DNA of 64,000 nucleotides from Deltaproteobacteria bacterium (GCA_024276465.1 JAJRXD010000119.1:1-64000), one strand, 5' to 3'. Positions 1 to 9,561 are shown, counted from the stretch's first letter. Numbers and translations are program-made. The notes: generated by a model from the letters alone, not told the origin.

Positions 1-433
1 ATGTGAAGCTCCCCGCCTATCCCGAAAGGATTCGGGACGGGGCTTCCCGGTAAATAATATTTATATTTTGATCTGTGCCGCTTTTCCCCGCTTATCCCGA
101 AAGCATTCGGGACGGGGCTTGCGCGGCACGTTCCGGTCAAAGTTCAAATGAATGTCAAATGACTAAAGGACAGGGACAAAGGATTAGAGTATTGAAGGAT
201 TAAAGCAAAACAGATGTAGGAACGTATTCATGCACGAAAGGAATTGGGCAAAGGCTTACGCCTTAACACCGGAAGAGATAAAAAGGGGTTTTTGACATTT
301 GGATTTTGGACTTTGACATTATCTCTGACATATTACTTTTTACAAGAAAAGTCTTTAGAACAACAAATACAGGCGCTGCAATTTTTTTGTACCCCGAAGG
401 AGACAATAAAAATTTATTATTCAGGAGGAAAAA
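1..433. repeat. Upstream intergenic region with palindromic and dispersed repeats
   Basis: No convincing gene lies here. A 34-bp direct repeat occurs at 12-45 and 87-120. Each copy contains the hairpin-forming core CCCGAAAG/GATTCGGGA, typical of small mobile palindromes. From 151 to 250 a second, roughly 100-bp repeat begins with AATGTCAAATGACTAAAGG and ends near GAATTGGGCA; it recurs in inverted orientation at 48956-49048. A 69-codon open frame at 244-453 overlaps the start of pal and looks fortuitous. The pal promoter should lie in 300-420. Confidence 0.6.
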
Positions 434-991
434 ATGAACAATTCTTATTTTAAAGCACTCATAGCCACTACCTTTATATTTGTATTAATGCTAAGCTTCT
501 CATGCGCTAAAAAACAGGTAAGGGATAACAAACAGTCTTTAACGTCAACCAGCATTGGAGATATGGGAGAGAAGGGAACCGAAGAACCCCGTCTTATAGA
601 CTCTGATCTGACATCACCAAAGGCGTTTAAGGAAATTTCAGAATCAGAAACAGGGTTAAAAGCCATTTTTAAAGACATTCATTTTGATTATGATGATTTT
701 TCCATACGCCCTGATGCAAAAGAAATACTTAACAACATAGCAGAATGGATGCTGCAAAACACTTCTTCATACGTGCTTGTTGAAGGCCATTGTGATGACA
801 GGGGAACAAATGAATACAACCTGGCCCTGGGTGAAAGAAGAGCAAAAAGCGCTAAAAAATATCTTGTTCAGTTAGGAGTTTCTCAAAAAAGAATTTCCAC
901 AATCAGCTATGGGGAGGAAAAGCCCCTTGATCCGGCACAAAATGAAGCAGCATGGGCAAAAAACAGAAGGGATCATTTCCTGATCAGATAA
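434..991 (+). CDS. pal: Peptidoglycan-associated lipoprotein Pal (OmpA family)
   Basis: The product is the outer-membrane lipoprotein of the Tol-Pal system, which tethers the outer membrane to peptidoglycan and helps constrict it at division. The 185-residue protein has a signal peptide ending in the lipobox SFSC (lipidated Cys24). A variable linker follows, then an OmpA-like peptidoglycan-binding domain from about residue 72 to the end. That domain shows IHFDYDDFSIRPDA, VEGHCDDRGTNEYN and the conserved GERRA and NRRDHFLI stretches. AGGAGG at 423-428 fixes the ATG start. The next gene is a CpoB-like protein, the usual partner; tolQRAB probably lies upstream of the window. Confidence 0.95.
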   Translation: MNNSYFKALIATTFIFVLMLSFSCAKKQVRDNKQSLTSTSIGDMGEKGTEEPRLIDSDLTSPKAFKEISESETGLKAIFKDIHFDYDDFSIRPDAKEILNNIAEWMLQNTSSYVLVEGHCDDRGTNEYNLALGERRAKSAKKYLVQLGVSQKRISTISYGEEKPLDPAQNEAAWAKNRRDHFLIR

Positions 992-1115
992 AATCAGAAA
1001 AAGACTCCCTTGACTCAACGTAAACTAAAGTCTGATTACGTTGGCTGCTGTTTTTCTACTATGGGTTTCCGTACCATAGAAGGTTCGAAAAAAGAATTTT
1101 TGTAATTAAGTTATT

Positions 1116-1892
1116 ATGATCCAGTTGCTAAAAAGGTGCAGAATTGTTTTTCTTCCAATAGCTTTATCCCTTTCCTGCTGCACGTACCAGCTCCAGCAGC
1201 AGTTAGATGACCAGAAACAGGCCATATCCATCCTTGAGCAAAAAATCCGTGAGACAGACAGGACACTTGCGGGTTATCAAAACGATCTTGACAAAATAAG
1301 GATTGAATTTCAGGCCATAAATGGCAAAATTGAAGAAAACTCTCATTTTTCCAAAAATGAAATAGCCTCACTCCAAAACAGAATGGATCAGCTGCTTGCA
1401 GAATCAAGAAAAAAGCAGGAAAAGATTGAACAGCTCCAGCAGCAATTCAGCTCTGCAACCACTGGACCCCGGAAAAAACAAGGTACTCCTGCTGCATCAG
1501 TGTCCAGTGAACAGCAACTTTATAACCTTGCTTACAATCTCTTTAAAAAAGGTGAATTTAAAAATGCCCGCCAGCTTTTTGAAAAGTTCCTGCGGGATTA
1601 CCCCAACAGCAAACTGACTGATAATGCAATGTACTGGATAGGCAACTGCTATTTTAAAGAAAAGAATTTTGAAAAAGCTATTTCAGTTTTTGACGATGTA
1701 ATAAAGAATTTTCCTGGGGGCAACAAGGTTCCTGATGCTTACTACCTCCAGGCACTTTCCTTTTGTGGAATAGAAGACACACTGTCAGCTCAATTAATAT
1801 TAGAAACATTAATACAGAATTTCCCTTCTTCAAAAGCAGCTTCTCTTGCAAAAAAAAAGCATAACGAGTTAAAAGCTCTGACAACCCCCTAA
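1116..1892 (+). CDS. cpoB: Tol-Pal system TPR protein, CpoB/YbgF family
   Basis: This 258-residue envelope protein of the YbgF/CpoB family coordinates Tol-Pal function with peptidoglycan synthesis in the species where it has been studied. The N terminus is hydrophobic and ends in a possible lipobox (SLSC, Cys21), so it may be a lipoprotein rather than a free periplasmic protein. Residues of about 25-105 form a Gln-rich coiled coil, the trimerisation region of the family. About 133-255 holds three TPR-like helical hairpins (LAYNLFKKGEFKNARQLF and similar). It lies 124 bp after pal on the same strand, which supports the assignment. Confidence 0.88.
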   Translation: MIQLLKRCRIVFLPIALSLSCCTYQLQQQLDDQKQAISILEQKIRETDRTLAGYQNDLDKIRIEFQAINGKIEENSHFSKNEIASLQNRMDQLLAESRKKQEKIEQLQQQFSSATTGPRKKQGTPAASVSSEQQLYNLAYNLFKKGEFKNARQLFEKFLRDYPNSKLTDNAMYWIGNCYFKEKNFEKAISVFDDVIKNFPGGNKVPDAYYLQALSFCGIEDTLSAQLILETLIQNFPSSKAASLAKKKHNELKALTTP

Positions 1893-1905
1893 CATTGTTC
1901 AGAAA

Positions 1906-3066
1906 ATGCCAACGATGAAAGTTCCACTGCTGGACCTTAAACCCCAATATCAGTCTATCAGGGAAGAGATTTTTCCTGTAATTAATGAAGTAATGGAAAA
2001 GCAGCAATTTATCCTGGGTCCGAATGTTGCTGAAATTGAAGAAAAAATTGCACAGTACTGCGGCTCCAAACATGCCATAGGTGTTAATTCAGGTTCGGAT
2101 GCACTTTTACTGTCCCTGATGGCAATAAACATAAAGCCGGGGGATATAGTTATTACAACACCCTACACCTTTTTTGCAACTGTGGGCTCAATATGCCGAC
2201 TGGGAGCTGCCCCCCTTTTTGTAGACATTAACCCCGACACATTCAACATTGACCCTGAAAAGCTATCTGGCATTCTGAATTCACTGCCGGGAAAAATAAA
2301 AAGTAAAATTAAAGCAATCATTCCCGTACATCTTTTCGGGCAGTGTGCTGATATGGAGCCTATCCTCTGTTTAGCCATGAAAAACAATTTAAAGGTTATA
2401 GAAGATGCTGCCCAGTCACTTGGGGCTTCCTGCACACTGAATGGGCAGGCAAAAAAAGCAGGTTCAATGGGTGACTTCGCATGCCTCTCCTTTTTCCCAT
2501 CTAAAAACCTTGGGTGTTTTGGAGATGGCGGGATGATAACAACCGATATTGATGAAGCTGCACTGAAACTCCGAAGTCTGAGGATGCACGGTGAAACCGA
2601 AAAGTATTATCACAGGTATATAGGAATTAACGGGCGACTTGATGCAATTCAGGCAGCTGTTGCGCTTGTAAAACTTCCACACCTTGATTCCTGGGCAGAG
2701 AAAAGGCTGGAAAACGCAAATTACTACAAAAAACTTTTCAACAATTCCGGCCTGGAGGAAAATATTATCCTGCCTTATACAAAAAAAGGTTCCTGTCATG
2801 TTTTCAATCAGTTTATCATCAGGGCTCAGAGGCGGGATGCTTTAAAAAATTATCTGGAACAAAACAATGTGGGCTGTGCCATATACTATCCTCTGTCTCT
2901 TCATCAGCAGGAATGCTTTTCATATCTGGGATATTCAGAAGGGGATTTCCCTGAATCAGAAAAAGCTGCAAATGAAACCCTTGCCCTGCCAATTTTCCCT
3001 GAGCTTACAAAAAAACAGATTGAATATGTTGTTGAAAAGATCAGTGATTTTTACAGAATGGAATAA
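1906..3066 (+). CDS. DegT/DnrJ/EryC1/StrS family PLP aminotransferase
   Basis: The family is PLP-dependent and transfers amino groups to keto-sugar nucleotides or related substrates for surface polysaccharide or antibiotic sugars. The 386-residue protein has NSGSDALLLSL for cofactor phosphate binding, EDAAQSLGA with the pyridine-ring Asp167, and the Schiff-base Lys200 in FFPSKNLGCFGDGG. The start at 1906 gives MPTMKVPLLDLK; the internal ATG at 1915 (MKVPLLDLK) matches the usual family N terminus equally well. It follows cpoB by only 13 bp. No sugar-modification gene is adjacent, so the substrate cannot be read from context. Confidence 0.93.
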   Translation: MPTMKVPLLDLKPQYQSIREEIFPVINEVMEKQQFILGPNVAEIEEKIAQYCGSKHAIGVNSGSDALLLSLMAINIKPGDIVITTPYTFFATVGSICRLGAAPLFVDINPDTFNIDPEKLSGILNSLPGKIKSKIKAIIPVHLFGQCADMEPILCLAMKNNLKVIEDAAQSLGASCTLNGQAKKAGSMGDFACLSFFPSKNLGCFGDGGMITTDIDEAALKLRSLRMHGETEKYYHRYIGINGRLDAIQAAVALVKLPHLDSWAEKRLENANYYKKLFNNSGLEENIILPYTKKGSCHVFNQFIIRAQRRDALKNYLEQNNVGCAIYYPLSLHQQECFSYLGYSEGDFPESEKAANETLALPIFPELTKKQIEYVVEKISDFYRME

Positions 3067-3234
3067 TCCACTGCTATGGCTGTCAAATCGTTGAATTAAT
3101 TTATTCAGATTTTTTCATTAGTGTCCGACCAAACCACCTGTTTTGTGTCATTTCAGCCTGTATAAAACAGATACGGTACAAAAGCTCCTGCCGTCCCAAT
3201 TTCAAGTGTATCTGATGGTTATAATTTCAAAACC

Positions 3235-3402
3235 TTAAGTTTTAAAGTCTTTTTCGTTCTGAAAGCCCTGAAGTATTTCAGCCAGAATTATATCCCCCAT
3301 TATAATTGGTTCGATTCCCAATGATTCCTCTATCCAATCCGTCTCATTACTTATAGTACCGTTGAAATAATCAATCCAGATGGATGAGTCAACTACAATC
3401 AT
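3235..3402 (-). pseudogene. vapC: Truncated VapC-type PIN-domain toxin
   Basis: The frame starts with ATG overlapping the vapB stop by 4 bp and reads MIVVDSSIWIDYF, the N-terminal PIN motif with the first catalytic Asp. It continues to a second acidic patch (GDIILAEILQGF). It stops after 55 residues, whereas intact VapC proteins are about 130 residues, so the C-terminal acidic residues needed for RNase activity are missing. Downstream bases to about 3170 still give short out-of-frame pieces resembling a PIN remainder. I infer a decayed toxin with its antitoxin retained. Confidence 0.72.
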
Positions 3403-3593
3403 TTGTCTATCCGCATATCATTCAGATTTCCTGACCATTTAAGTTTCCCTCTGTATTTTCTGATCTTTGACATCTGTTTGAATTTAACCAGCAGCTTAAG
3501 CCCTGCCTCTATAGCATCCTTTTTTGTCTTGAGTCCTGAAGCTTTTAGTGCCCCATTCATAAGTTCATCATCGATAACTACATTTGTTCTCAT
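3399..3593 (-). CDS. vapB: VapB-family antitoxin
   Basis: This is a small type II antitoxin of the VapB/DUF2191 class: the N terminus (MRTNVVIDDELM) is a ribbon-helix-helix-like DNA-binding segment and the C terminus wraps the cognate PIN toxin. The start at 3593 is chosen because a clear GGAGG lies at 3599-3603; a frame extension to 3605 lacks such a site. The protein has 64 residues. The ATGA overlap with the downstream vapC remnant is the classic antitoxin-toxin arrangement. With the toxin truncated, it may act only as an orphan or anti-addiction antitoxin. Confidence 0.82.
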   Translation of the reverse strand: MRTNVVIDDELMNGALKASGLKTKKDAIEAGLKLLVKFKQMSKIRKYRGKLKWSGNLNDMRIDK

Positions 3594-3804
3594 TTTTACC
3601 TCCAATGTGTATATCTAACTATACTTGTACACATTTATGGTTTGTCCGTACAGTTTATTTGTACCAGTTCAATCCCCTTTTTTTGAAGCCGGATAGAAAT
3701 CATGCTAATGCCCTTGACATATGCAGATAATTTCAAGTCATTACCTCAATTGCAAGAGTCAAGACCCCAGAGGATTCTTGAAAGCAGATTGTAATATAAA
3801 CCCA

Positions 3805-6084
3805 TTATCCCCTGCTCAAAACATCCTTGACAGTCTGTGCAATGCTGCGCCATTTATAAGGCTTCATAACAAGTCCTTTAACACCTATCTCTTTTATTTT
3901 TTCCCCGGTCAGATGACTGCTGTATCCGGTAGAAATAATAATCGGGATATCTTTCCTGATTTTCAGCAGCTCTTTTGACAGCATTTCTCCTGTCATGGCA
4001 GGCATGGTCTGGTCTGTTATTACAAGGTCAAATCTGTCAGGCTGCCTGCGAAAAGTTTCCAGTGCCTCAATACTGTTTGTATGCACCACAACCGTATAAC
4101 CTGCATGCTCCAGCATCTGTTTTAACATTTCTGCAACCACCTGTTCATCATCAACCACAAGAATATTCCCCTTTCCAGAAGGGATATTTTCTGTTGTTTC
4201 AGCACTTTCTTCTGCTTTTGTCTCTTCTTCAGCAACAGGTAATAATATCTGAAATGTTGATCCTCTTCCTCTTTGGCTCTCTACCTTTATATCTCCTCCA
4301 TGCTGTTTCACTATCCCATGAACTACAGAAAGACCCAACCCTGTTCCCTTGTCCCTGTCCTTGGTGGTAAAAAAGGGGTCAAATATCCGATCAATGTTTT
4401 CTGCTTCTATGCCCTCTCCAGTATCTCCTATGCTCAATTTTATGTATCTGCCAGGTTTCATGTCATGACACTGAGAAGTTTCATCTTCTCCATGTCCTGC
4501 ATTTTTTAAATTTATTTCCAGTATCCCGCCAGAAGCTTCCATGGCTTGATAAGCATTTGTGCATAGATTCATAATAACCTGATTTATTTGCGTAACATCC
4601 CCGATAATGGTATCTGATTCACATTCCAAATCATGACGGATTTCTATGGTAGAGGGAATTGCTGAACGAAGCAATTTTATGGTTTCATTGATCAGGGTTT
4701 TTAGATGGAGAGGTTTCTTCTCGTTTTTCGTATCACTGCTGAAGAAAAGAATCTGTCTTGTCAGATCTTGTGCTCTGTTGCAGGCATCAGATATTTGTTC
4801 AAGACTCAATCTCGCCGGATTTGCTTCGGGGATTTTTTTAAAAGCCATCTCAGCATTTCCTGAAATTATGGCAAGGATATTGTTGAAATCGTGCGCAATC
4901 CCTCTTGCCATTGTTCCAATGGCTTCCATTTTTTGCGCCTGGTTTAACTGTTCTTTCATTTTTTTTCGCTCAGTAACATCCCTTATAATGGCAACTCCGC
5001 CGGTGTAATTTTCTTTATCGTCTTTAATCATTGACAGGGTACCTTCCACATCGATAGTCCTGCCATTCCTGGTTTTGTGATTCGCCTCAAAAGAGATAAA
5101 ACCCTTCTCAAACAGCTCTTCCATTTTTTCTCTGGATTTTTCCCTGAACTCTTCTCCAGTATTTGAAAGCATTGAAACATGACTTCCGATTATTTCCTGC
5201 CTGCTTACCCCATAAATCCTTTCTATGGCAGGATTAGAATACAGAATTTTCCCCTCTACATCGTTAAATATTATTATGTCCCCACTGTTTTCTAAAACAC
5301 TCTCTAAAAAGTCTCTGGCCTCTCTGATCTCCTTTTCCACTTTTTTTCTCTCGGTGATATCCTTTGCAATATGAACACTGCCAGCAAATTCGTTTTCTTC
5401 ATTAAATACTGGTGAGGTACTCACCTCAAGATATTTCCCAAGATTAGACTCAAAAAATTCTTCAGTACATTTTATTTTATTCTCAATAGTCTTTCTGTGC
5501 GGACAATCAGGCCAGGGTTCTTTAGTTCCATGAACTACTTCATAACAGGTTTTGCCAATAAGTTCTTTGGGATGCACATTGAAAGTTTCAGCAAAAAAAT
5601 TATTTACCCTGAGGATCTTGTAATCTTTGTCAATAATAGAAACCATCTCTTCAATTGCATCAAATGTTTTCCTCCACTCTTCGGCTGCAGACTCCAGCTT
5701 TTTTTCTGTCTTCTTCCGATCGGTAATATCCTGCAAGATACAATGTGTCTGAATGAAAGCTCCATTTTCATCATAGGCAATTCTGCCATCAATTGATACG
5801 ATTATGTGCGAACCGTCTTTCCGGACCATATGCAGTTCAGCATTATGCATCTCACCTGCAGCTTTAAAACGAGGAAAGCTTTTTTTGAAATGGTCAACAT
5901 AATCAGGCACAAGAAAATCACCAAACCATCGGCCTATTACTTCCTCATAACCATATCCAAGGGTATTAAGCCATGTCTGGTTTACGTGTATAAAACATCC
6001 GTTTTTATCCAGAGATTGATATCCGAGCGGAGCTATTTCATAAAAATGCCTGAACAGGTCAACATTATCTTTGGGATCTTTCAA
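3805..6084 (-). CDS. PAS-rich hybrid sensor histidine kinase with C-terminal receiver
   Basis: This 759-residue protein has no evident membrane segment and is probably cytoplasmic. It has three PAS modules (about 10-122, 135-245, 258-372). A HisKA domain follows with the phospho-accepting His398 in GIAHDFNNILAI, then a HATPase domain with N box (NLCTNAYQAM), G1 (GDTGEGI), F box (DPFFTT) and G2 (GTGLGLS). A receiver domain covers about 640-759 with the acidic pair VVDDE, phospho-acceptor ITDQTMP and the conserved Lys in MKPY. The second PAS contains HGTKEPWPDC and CPH cysteines that could bind a ligand. No response regulator or output gene is adjacent. Confidence 0.93.
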   Translation of the reverse strand: MKDPKDNVDLFRHFYEIAPLGYQSLDKNGCFIHVNQTWLNTLGYGYEEVIGRWFGDFLVPDYVDHFKKSFPRFKAAGEMHNAELHMVRKDGSHIIVSIDGRIAYDENGAFIQTHCILQDITDRKKTEKKLESAAEEWRKTFDAIEEMVSIIDKDYKILRVNNFFAETFNVHPKELIGKTCYEVVHGTKEPWPDCPHRKTIENKIKCTEEFFESNLGKYLEVSTSPVFNEENEFAGSVHIAKDITERKKVEKEIREARDFLESVLENSGDIIIFNDVEGKILYSNPAIERIYGVSRQEIIGSHVSMLSNTGEEFREKSREKMEELFEKGFISFEANHKTRNGRTIDVEGTLSMIKDDKENYTGGVAIIRDVTERKKMKEQLNQAQKMEAIGTMARGIAHDFNNILAIISGNAEMAFKKIPEANPARLSLEQISDACNRAQDLTRQILFFSSDTKNEKKPLHLKTLINETIKLLRSAIPSTIEIRHDLECESDTIIGDVTQINQVIMNLCTNAYQAMEASGGILEINLKNAGHGEDETSQCHDMKPGRYIKLSIGDTGEGIEAENIDRIFDPFFTTKDRDKGTGLGLSVVHGIVKQHGGDIKVESQRGRGSTFQILLPVAEEETKAEESAETTENIPSGKGNILVVDDEQVVAEMLKQMLEHAGYTVVVHTNSIEALETFRRQPDRFDLVITDQTMPAMTGEMLSKELLKIRKDIPIIISTGYSSHLTGEKIKEIGVKGLVMKPYKWRSIAQTVKDVLSRG

Positions 6085-6610
6085 GGTTTAACCTCCATAG
6101 GTTTTGCAGTGACTTCACACTTGGAATTGACTGGGGTTTTTATGGGCTTATAATCGTAAATAATGACTTAATTCTTTAACTGTTTTTTTACTACTATAGA
6201 TATTTTTGAATAAATATAAACAACATTAAAATTCTATGGGGATTTCCCCCGGTTTTTTAGGAGATTCCCTTAGATTCACTTAAATATAGAATTTTATTAA
6301 AAAAACTGAATACATGTTCTTTTTATCTATATTTTACGATTTATTTCAATGCTTATATGCCTTTCTGCTTTATTACGAATACAACTTCATTTAACAGGAA
6401 AATTTACAGACCTTTTAAAAACAAAGGAAAGGCAAATTGATCCTGATTAGCCTGAACTAAAACCCTGTTTTTGTCTTTTGCAACACAGTCTGTAAAGGAA
6501 AAAATCTTTACCCAACTTCTTTTCAACCCAGAATTTATCCTTATCAGGCTCCTTAAAATGACAGCTTTTTATAGTTTTTGGCCAGGCACTGATAACGGAC
6601 ATGAGACACT
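6085..6610. other. AT-rich intergenic stretch
   Basis: This 526-bp stretch separates the histidine kinase start from the end of queF. It is AT-rich, with no open frame resembling a protein and no obvious terminator. It should contain the kinase promoter. A weak resemblance to one end of the dispersed inverted-repeat element (AGTTTTTGGCCAGGCACT near 6573) is the only structure noticed. Confidence 0.5.
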
Positions 6611-7006
6611 TTATTTTTTCCGTAGTGCTTTGTTTTTATAAACAGCTGTTACATTTGTCCTGATCCCTCCCCTTGGAGTCCATTTTGTAACAAGCTTCAT
6701 ATACTGTGGGGAACAGGCTGCAACCAGATCATCAAGGATCTTATTTGTTACATCTTCATAGAAGATTCCTTCATTGCGGTATTGCTGCAGGTAAAACTTC
6801 AAACTTTTCAGCTCAATGCATGATCTGGATGGGATATAGGTTATAAGGACGGTTCCAAAATCGGGCTGGCCGGTCTTTGGACAAACAGAGGTGAACTCAG
6901 AGGCTTCAATCTCAATTTCATAACCGCGTTTTGGATGAGGGTTGGGGAAGACCTCAAGAATGGAAATTTTTGTCTTTAAAATAACGGGCTTTTTTTGCTT
7001 TGTCAT
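6611..7006 (-). CDS. queF: NADPH-dependent 7-cyano-7-deazaguanine reductase QueF
   Basis: QueF reduces the nitrile of preQ0 to the aminomethyl group of preQ1 in queuosine tRNA modification, in the cytoplasm. The 131-residue length fits the short unimodular class. The catalytic Cys42 lies in [12 protein letters not shown], Asp49 follows at the usual spacing, and the family NADPH motif appears as [13 protein letters not shown] at about 65-77. It starts 2 bp after the CBS-domain gene stop, so the two are co-transcribed, although no functional link between them is evident. Other queuosine genes are not in the window. Confidence 0.95.
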   Translation of the reverse strand: MTKQKKPVILKTKISILEVFPNPHPKRGYEIEIEASEFTSVCPKTGQPDFGTVLITYIPSRSCIELKSLKFYLQQYRNEGIFYEDVTNKILDDLVAACSPQYMKLVTKWTPRGGIRTNVTAVYKNKALRKK

Positions 7007-7008
7007 GA

Positions 7009-7620
7009 TTACTCAATTACTGAAATCACTTCATAACCGTTAACGGTTATCGATTCGGCTATACGGCCCACATCACACTTTTTAAGCCGGAAAAAATAAA
7101 ATTTTTTGTCATTTTCTTCGGAATTTCCCATACCAACACTAATTATTTCCCCTCCTTCTTCCTTAATAATACCTGAGACACTCTCAAATGCTTTCGGGTT
7201 TTCTCCAAGAACAACATCAATCCTTGAACTTGCCTGGAGAACTCCCATAATTTCGATAAATGCTGCCAGGATGTCTCCAACTGTAATTATTCCAACCAGC
7301 TTGTCATGCTCTATTACAGGAAGTCCGCCAATTTTGTAGTGATTAATAAGCTTTGCTGCTTCTTCCAGGTTCTCCTCAGGACCTATGGTTACTGGTTCCC
7401 TGTTCATCACTTCTTCAATTTTCATTTCATTTCCTCCAGGCAGTAGAAGCACCTGCCTGATATCAGACTCTGAAACAAACCCTGTAAAATTATCACCATC
7501 CACAACCGGAAGATGACGAATAGAATTATGATGAAGAAGGTTCAAAGCATCCAGGACATTTGCACCAGGACTTATGGTAACAGGTTTTCTCACCATTCTT
7601 TTATATATCTTCACGACCAT
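7009..7620 (-). CDS. Tandem CBS-domain protein with C-terminal ACT-like domain
   Basis: This 203-residue cytoplasmic protein has a Bateman module of two CBS domains (about 7-60 and 70-125), marked by [18 protein letters not shown] and [18 protein letters not shown]. An ACT-like fold follows in residues 137-203. The layout matches AcuB-like or orphan CBS-ACT proteins that sense adenosine nucleotides and sometimes amino acids. The effector and target cannot be read from the sequence. It is the first gene of the two-gene operon with queF. Confidence 0.85.
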   Translation of the reverse strand: MVVKIYKRMVRKPVTISPGANVLDALNLLHHNSIRHLPVVDGDNFTGFVSESDIRQVLLLPGGNEMKIEEVMNREPVTIGPEENLEEAAKLINHYKIGGLPVIEHDKLVGIITVGDILAAFIEIMGVLQASSRIDVVLGENPKAFESVSGIIKEEGGEIISVGMGNSEENDKKFYFFRLKKCDVGRIAESITVNGYEVISVIE

Positions 7621-7982
7621 ACTCCTTTTTGCAGTATTCAGATATTAATCACAAACCACTGAACATGTGAATTTGAAATCAATACAAAACAGCAATAATA
7701 TTATATCCATTTCAGATCAAAGTCAAATTTTTCCAATCGCAGGGGGTTTTTTAAAAATCAATCTGTACATCCTTATATAAGTGTATGAACAGAAGAAGCA
7801 CGGGTCTTTAAACCCGGATTTTGCAGCAGGGGCGTATGCTGATTCCAATTCTTAAAAAACCTTATGGTGTGCAGTTGAAAAACCTTGACTTACGGATAAA
7901 AAATAATAGAATTGACTCAAAATTTTATGAAGCTGTCATATGTTTTTTAAACCCTTCTAACTTTATCTGTAATTTAATCTAT
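7621..7982. other. Divergent intergenic region upstream of the cytochrome module
   Basis: This separates the CBS-ACT gene (minus) from the tetraheme cytochrome gene (plus), so it should hold promoters for both. A TTG-initiated frame extension of the cytochrome begins at 7821 but would place an implausible hydrophilic stretch before the signal peptide. A right half-site GTCAA occurs at 7722-7726 with a poor left arm. I do not count it as a regulator site. Confidence 0.5.
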
Positions 7983-8597
7983 ATGAAACCCTGCCTTTAT
8001 TATTACCGCATGCTGCTCCTGCCGGCAGCACTTCTTTTTCTTTTACATTTCTCTCCTGTCAGTGCTGAAACAAAAGAATCCGGAAAAGAAATTAAGGACA
8101 GAATAGTACCAGTACCGGAAGACTGGATAGACACGACGCCTGTTCGTGGAGAATCACGTCCTTTGATCTATGAACGGACCGGATTTACCTATAAATGTAA
8201 CGAATGCCACGAAGACTTCAAAACACCTGTTAAATCCAATGATCCAAAGGGTGAGCACAAAAACCTGATGTTTGATCACGGCATGAACCTTAACTGCCTC
8301 AGCTGCCACCATCCTGACAACAGGAACTCATTTGTGGACCACGATGGAAGTGAAATCCCCAGGGATAAGCCGACTCAACTTTGCAGCAAATGTCACGGTC
8401 CGGTCTATAAGGACTGGAAGTCAGGGGTTCACGGACGATTGAATGGCTACTGGAATCTCAGTTTTGGTTCACGGACAAAATTAGCCTGCAACCAGTGCCA
8501 CGACCCCCATCGACCGGCATTCCAGAAAATGGCCCCCATGCCTCCACCTGCTGTTTCCAGGATAAATCATTTAAAGAAGGGACTGAAACATGAGTGA
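7983..8597 (+). CDS. Periplasmic tetraheme c-type cytochrome
   Basis: This secreted electron carrier has four CxxCH motifs (CNECH, CLSCH, CSKCH, CNQCH), each followed by His-rich segments that could supply distal ligands. The start at 7983 gives a charged N terminus and a hydrophobic signal peptide ending around VSAET; 8010 (MLLLPAALLFLL) is an alternative. Neither has a strong ribosome site. The last 8 bp overlap the iron-sulfur gene, indicating a tight operon. By context it probably passes electrons between the FeS/NrfD membrane module and the octaheme enzyme encoded downstream. It is not a NapC/NrfH type, as no membrane anchor remains after cleavage. Confidence 0.85.
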   Translation: MKPCLYYYRMLLLPAALLFLLHFSPVSAETKESGKEIKDRIVPVPEDWIDTTPVRGESRPLIYERTGFTYKCNECHEDFKTPVKSNDPKGEHKNLMFDHGMNLNCLSCHHPDNRNSFVDHDGSEIPRDKPTQLCSKCHGPVYKDWKSGVHGRLNGYWNLSFGSRTKLACNQCHDPHRPAFQKMAPMPPPAVSRINHLKKGLKHE

Positions 8598-9561
8598 GTT
8601 GTGCCGGAATGGACAAAAAAAGACGGGCAGCTGTTCATCCGGTAAAAAGCCCCGCCAGGCGTTCAACCGCCGCAGTTTCCTGAAAGCCGGTGTCGGAACA
8701 ATAGCATCCTGTGCTGCTGTTGGCTGGGCTTTGTCACCCCTGAGAAAAATGAACAATGATTTAAGCCTTGATGAGTTCCTGCAGAACCATTATTCACGTT
8801 TGACCCCTGAGATGATGGATAAAATCCTTGTTCGCATTCAAAAAGAAATCAAACGTGACTATGGCGTGGAAGCAAACATCCGTGACATAAAACCATTAAA
8901 CAATGTTGAGTATGCTTATGCTCTTAACATTGGCAGATGCATAGGCTGCAGACGGTGTGTTTATGCGTGCATGAAGGAAAACAACAATTCTCGCGATCCT
9001 GCAATCCAGTATATACGGGTTTTGCAGATGGACAACGGCTCTCTTGACCTTGAAAAGTCAGAACATTATTATAATCCCGAATCAGTCCCCCAACAAGGCA
9101 AGTATTATATGCCGGTGCAGTGCCAGCAGTGTAAAAAGCCTCCCTGCACCAAGGTATGTCCGATCAAAGCTACATGGAAGGAGCCTGACGGTATTGTTGT
9201 TGTGGACTATAACTGGTGCATAGGATGCCGTTATTGTATGGCTGCATGTCCATACTGGGCCAGGCGATTCAATTTCAGCAAACCGGCAATACCGAAGGAT
9301 GAAATTATTAGTGAAATGGCCTATCTTGGTAACCGCATCCGGCCACGCGGTGTAGTGGAAAAATGTACCTTTTGCCTGCGGAGGACCAGACAGGGTCAAT
9401 ATCCGGTATGCATGGAGGTTTGCCCGACAGGCTCAAGAATATTCGGGAATATTACTGATCAGGAAAGCCCGATTAACTACATCCTGAGGGAACACCGGGT
9501 TTACGTGCTCAAGGAGGAAGCCGGCACAGTTCCCCGTTTTTATTATTTTTTTGATAAGTAA
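8590..9561 (+). CDS. TAT-exported 4x[4Fe-4S] electron-transfer subunit (DsrO/HmeA/NrfC-like)
   Basis: This 323-residue periplasmic iron-sulfur subunit carries the twin-arginine signal NRRSFLKAGVG at about residues 25-35. Four ferredoxin-type cysteine groups follow: CIGCRRCVYAC, CQQCKKPPCTKVCP, CIGCRYCMAACP, and a final split group with CTFCLRR and CMEVCP. This pattern is that of DsrO, HmeA, NrfC and PhsB-like subunits, which connect an NrfD-type quinone-reactive protein to periplasmic partners. The neighbours, a tetraheme cytochrome and an NrfD-like gene, fit. A hairpin and repeat element separate it from the NrfD gene. Confidence 0.92.
   Translation: MSELCRNGQKKTGSCSSGKKPRQAFNRRSFLKAGVGTIASCAAVGWALSPLRKMNNDLSLDEFLQNHYSRLTPEMMDKILVRIQKEIKRDYGVEANIRDIKPLNNVEYAYALNIGRCIGCRRCVYACMKENNNSRDPAIQYIRVLQMDNGSLDLEKSEHYYNPESVPQQGKYYMPVQCQQCKKPPCTKVCPIKATWKEPDGIVVVDYNWCIGCRYCMAACPYWARRFNFSKPAIPKDEIISEMAYLGNRIRPRGVVEKCTFCLRRTRQGQYPVCMEVCPTGSRIFGNITDQESPINYILREHRVYVLKEEAGTVPRFYYFFDK

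Noticed and set aside
244-453. 69-codon ORF upstream of pal
   Set aside because: It overlaps the pal start and ribosome site, has no ribosome site of its own, and is partly built of repeat sequence.
3300-3330. GGTTCGATTCC resembling a tRNA T-arm
   Set aside because: It lies inside the vapC frame and no acceptor stem or anticodon arm can be folded around it.
7713-7726. Possible HcpR site before the cytochrome module (CAGATCAAAGTCAA)
   Set aside because: The right arm matches but the left arm agrees in only two of five positions, too weak to claim.
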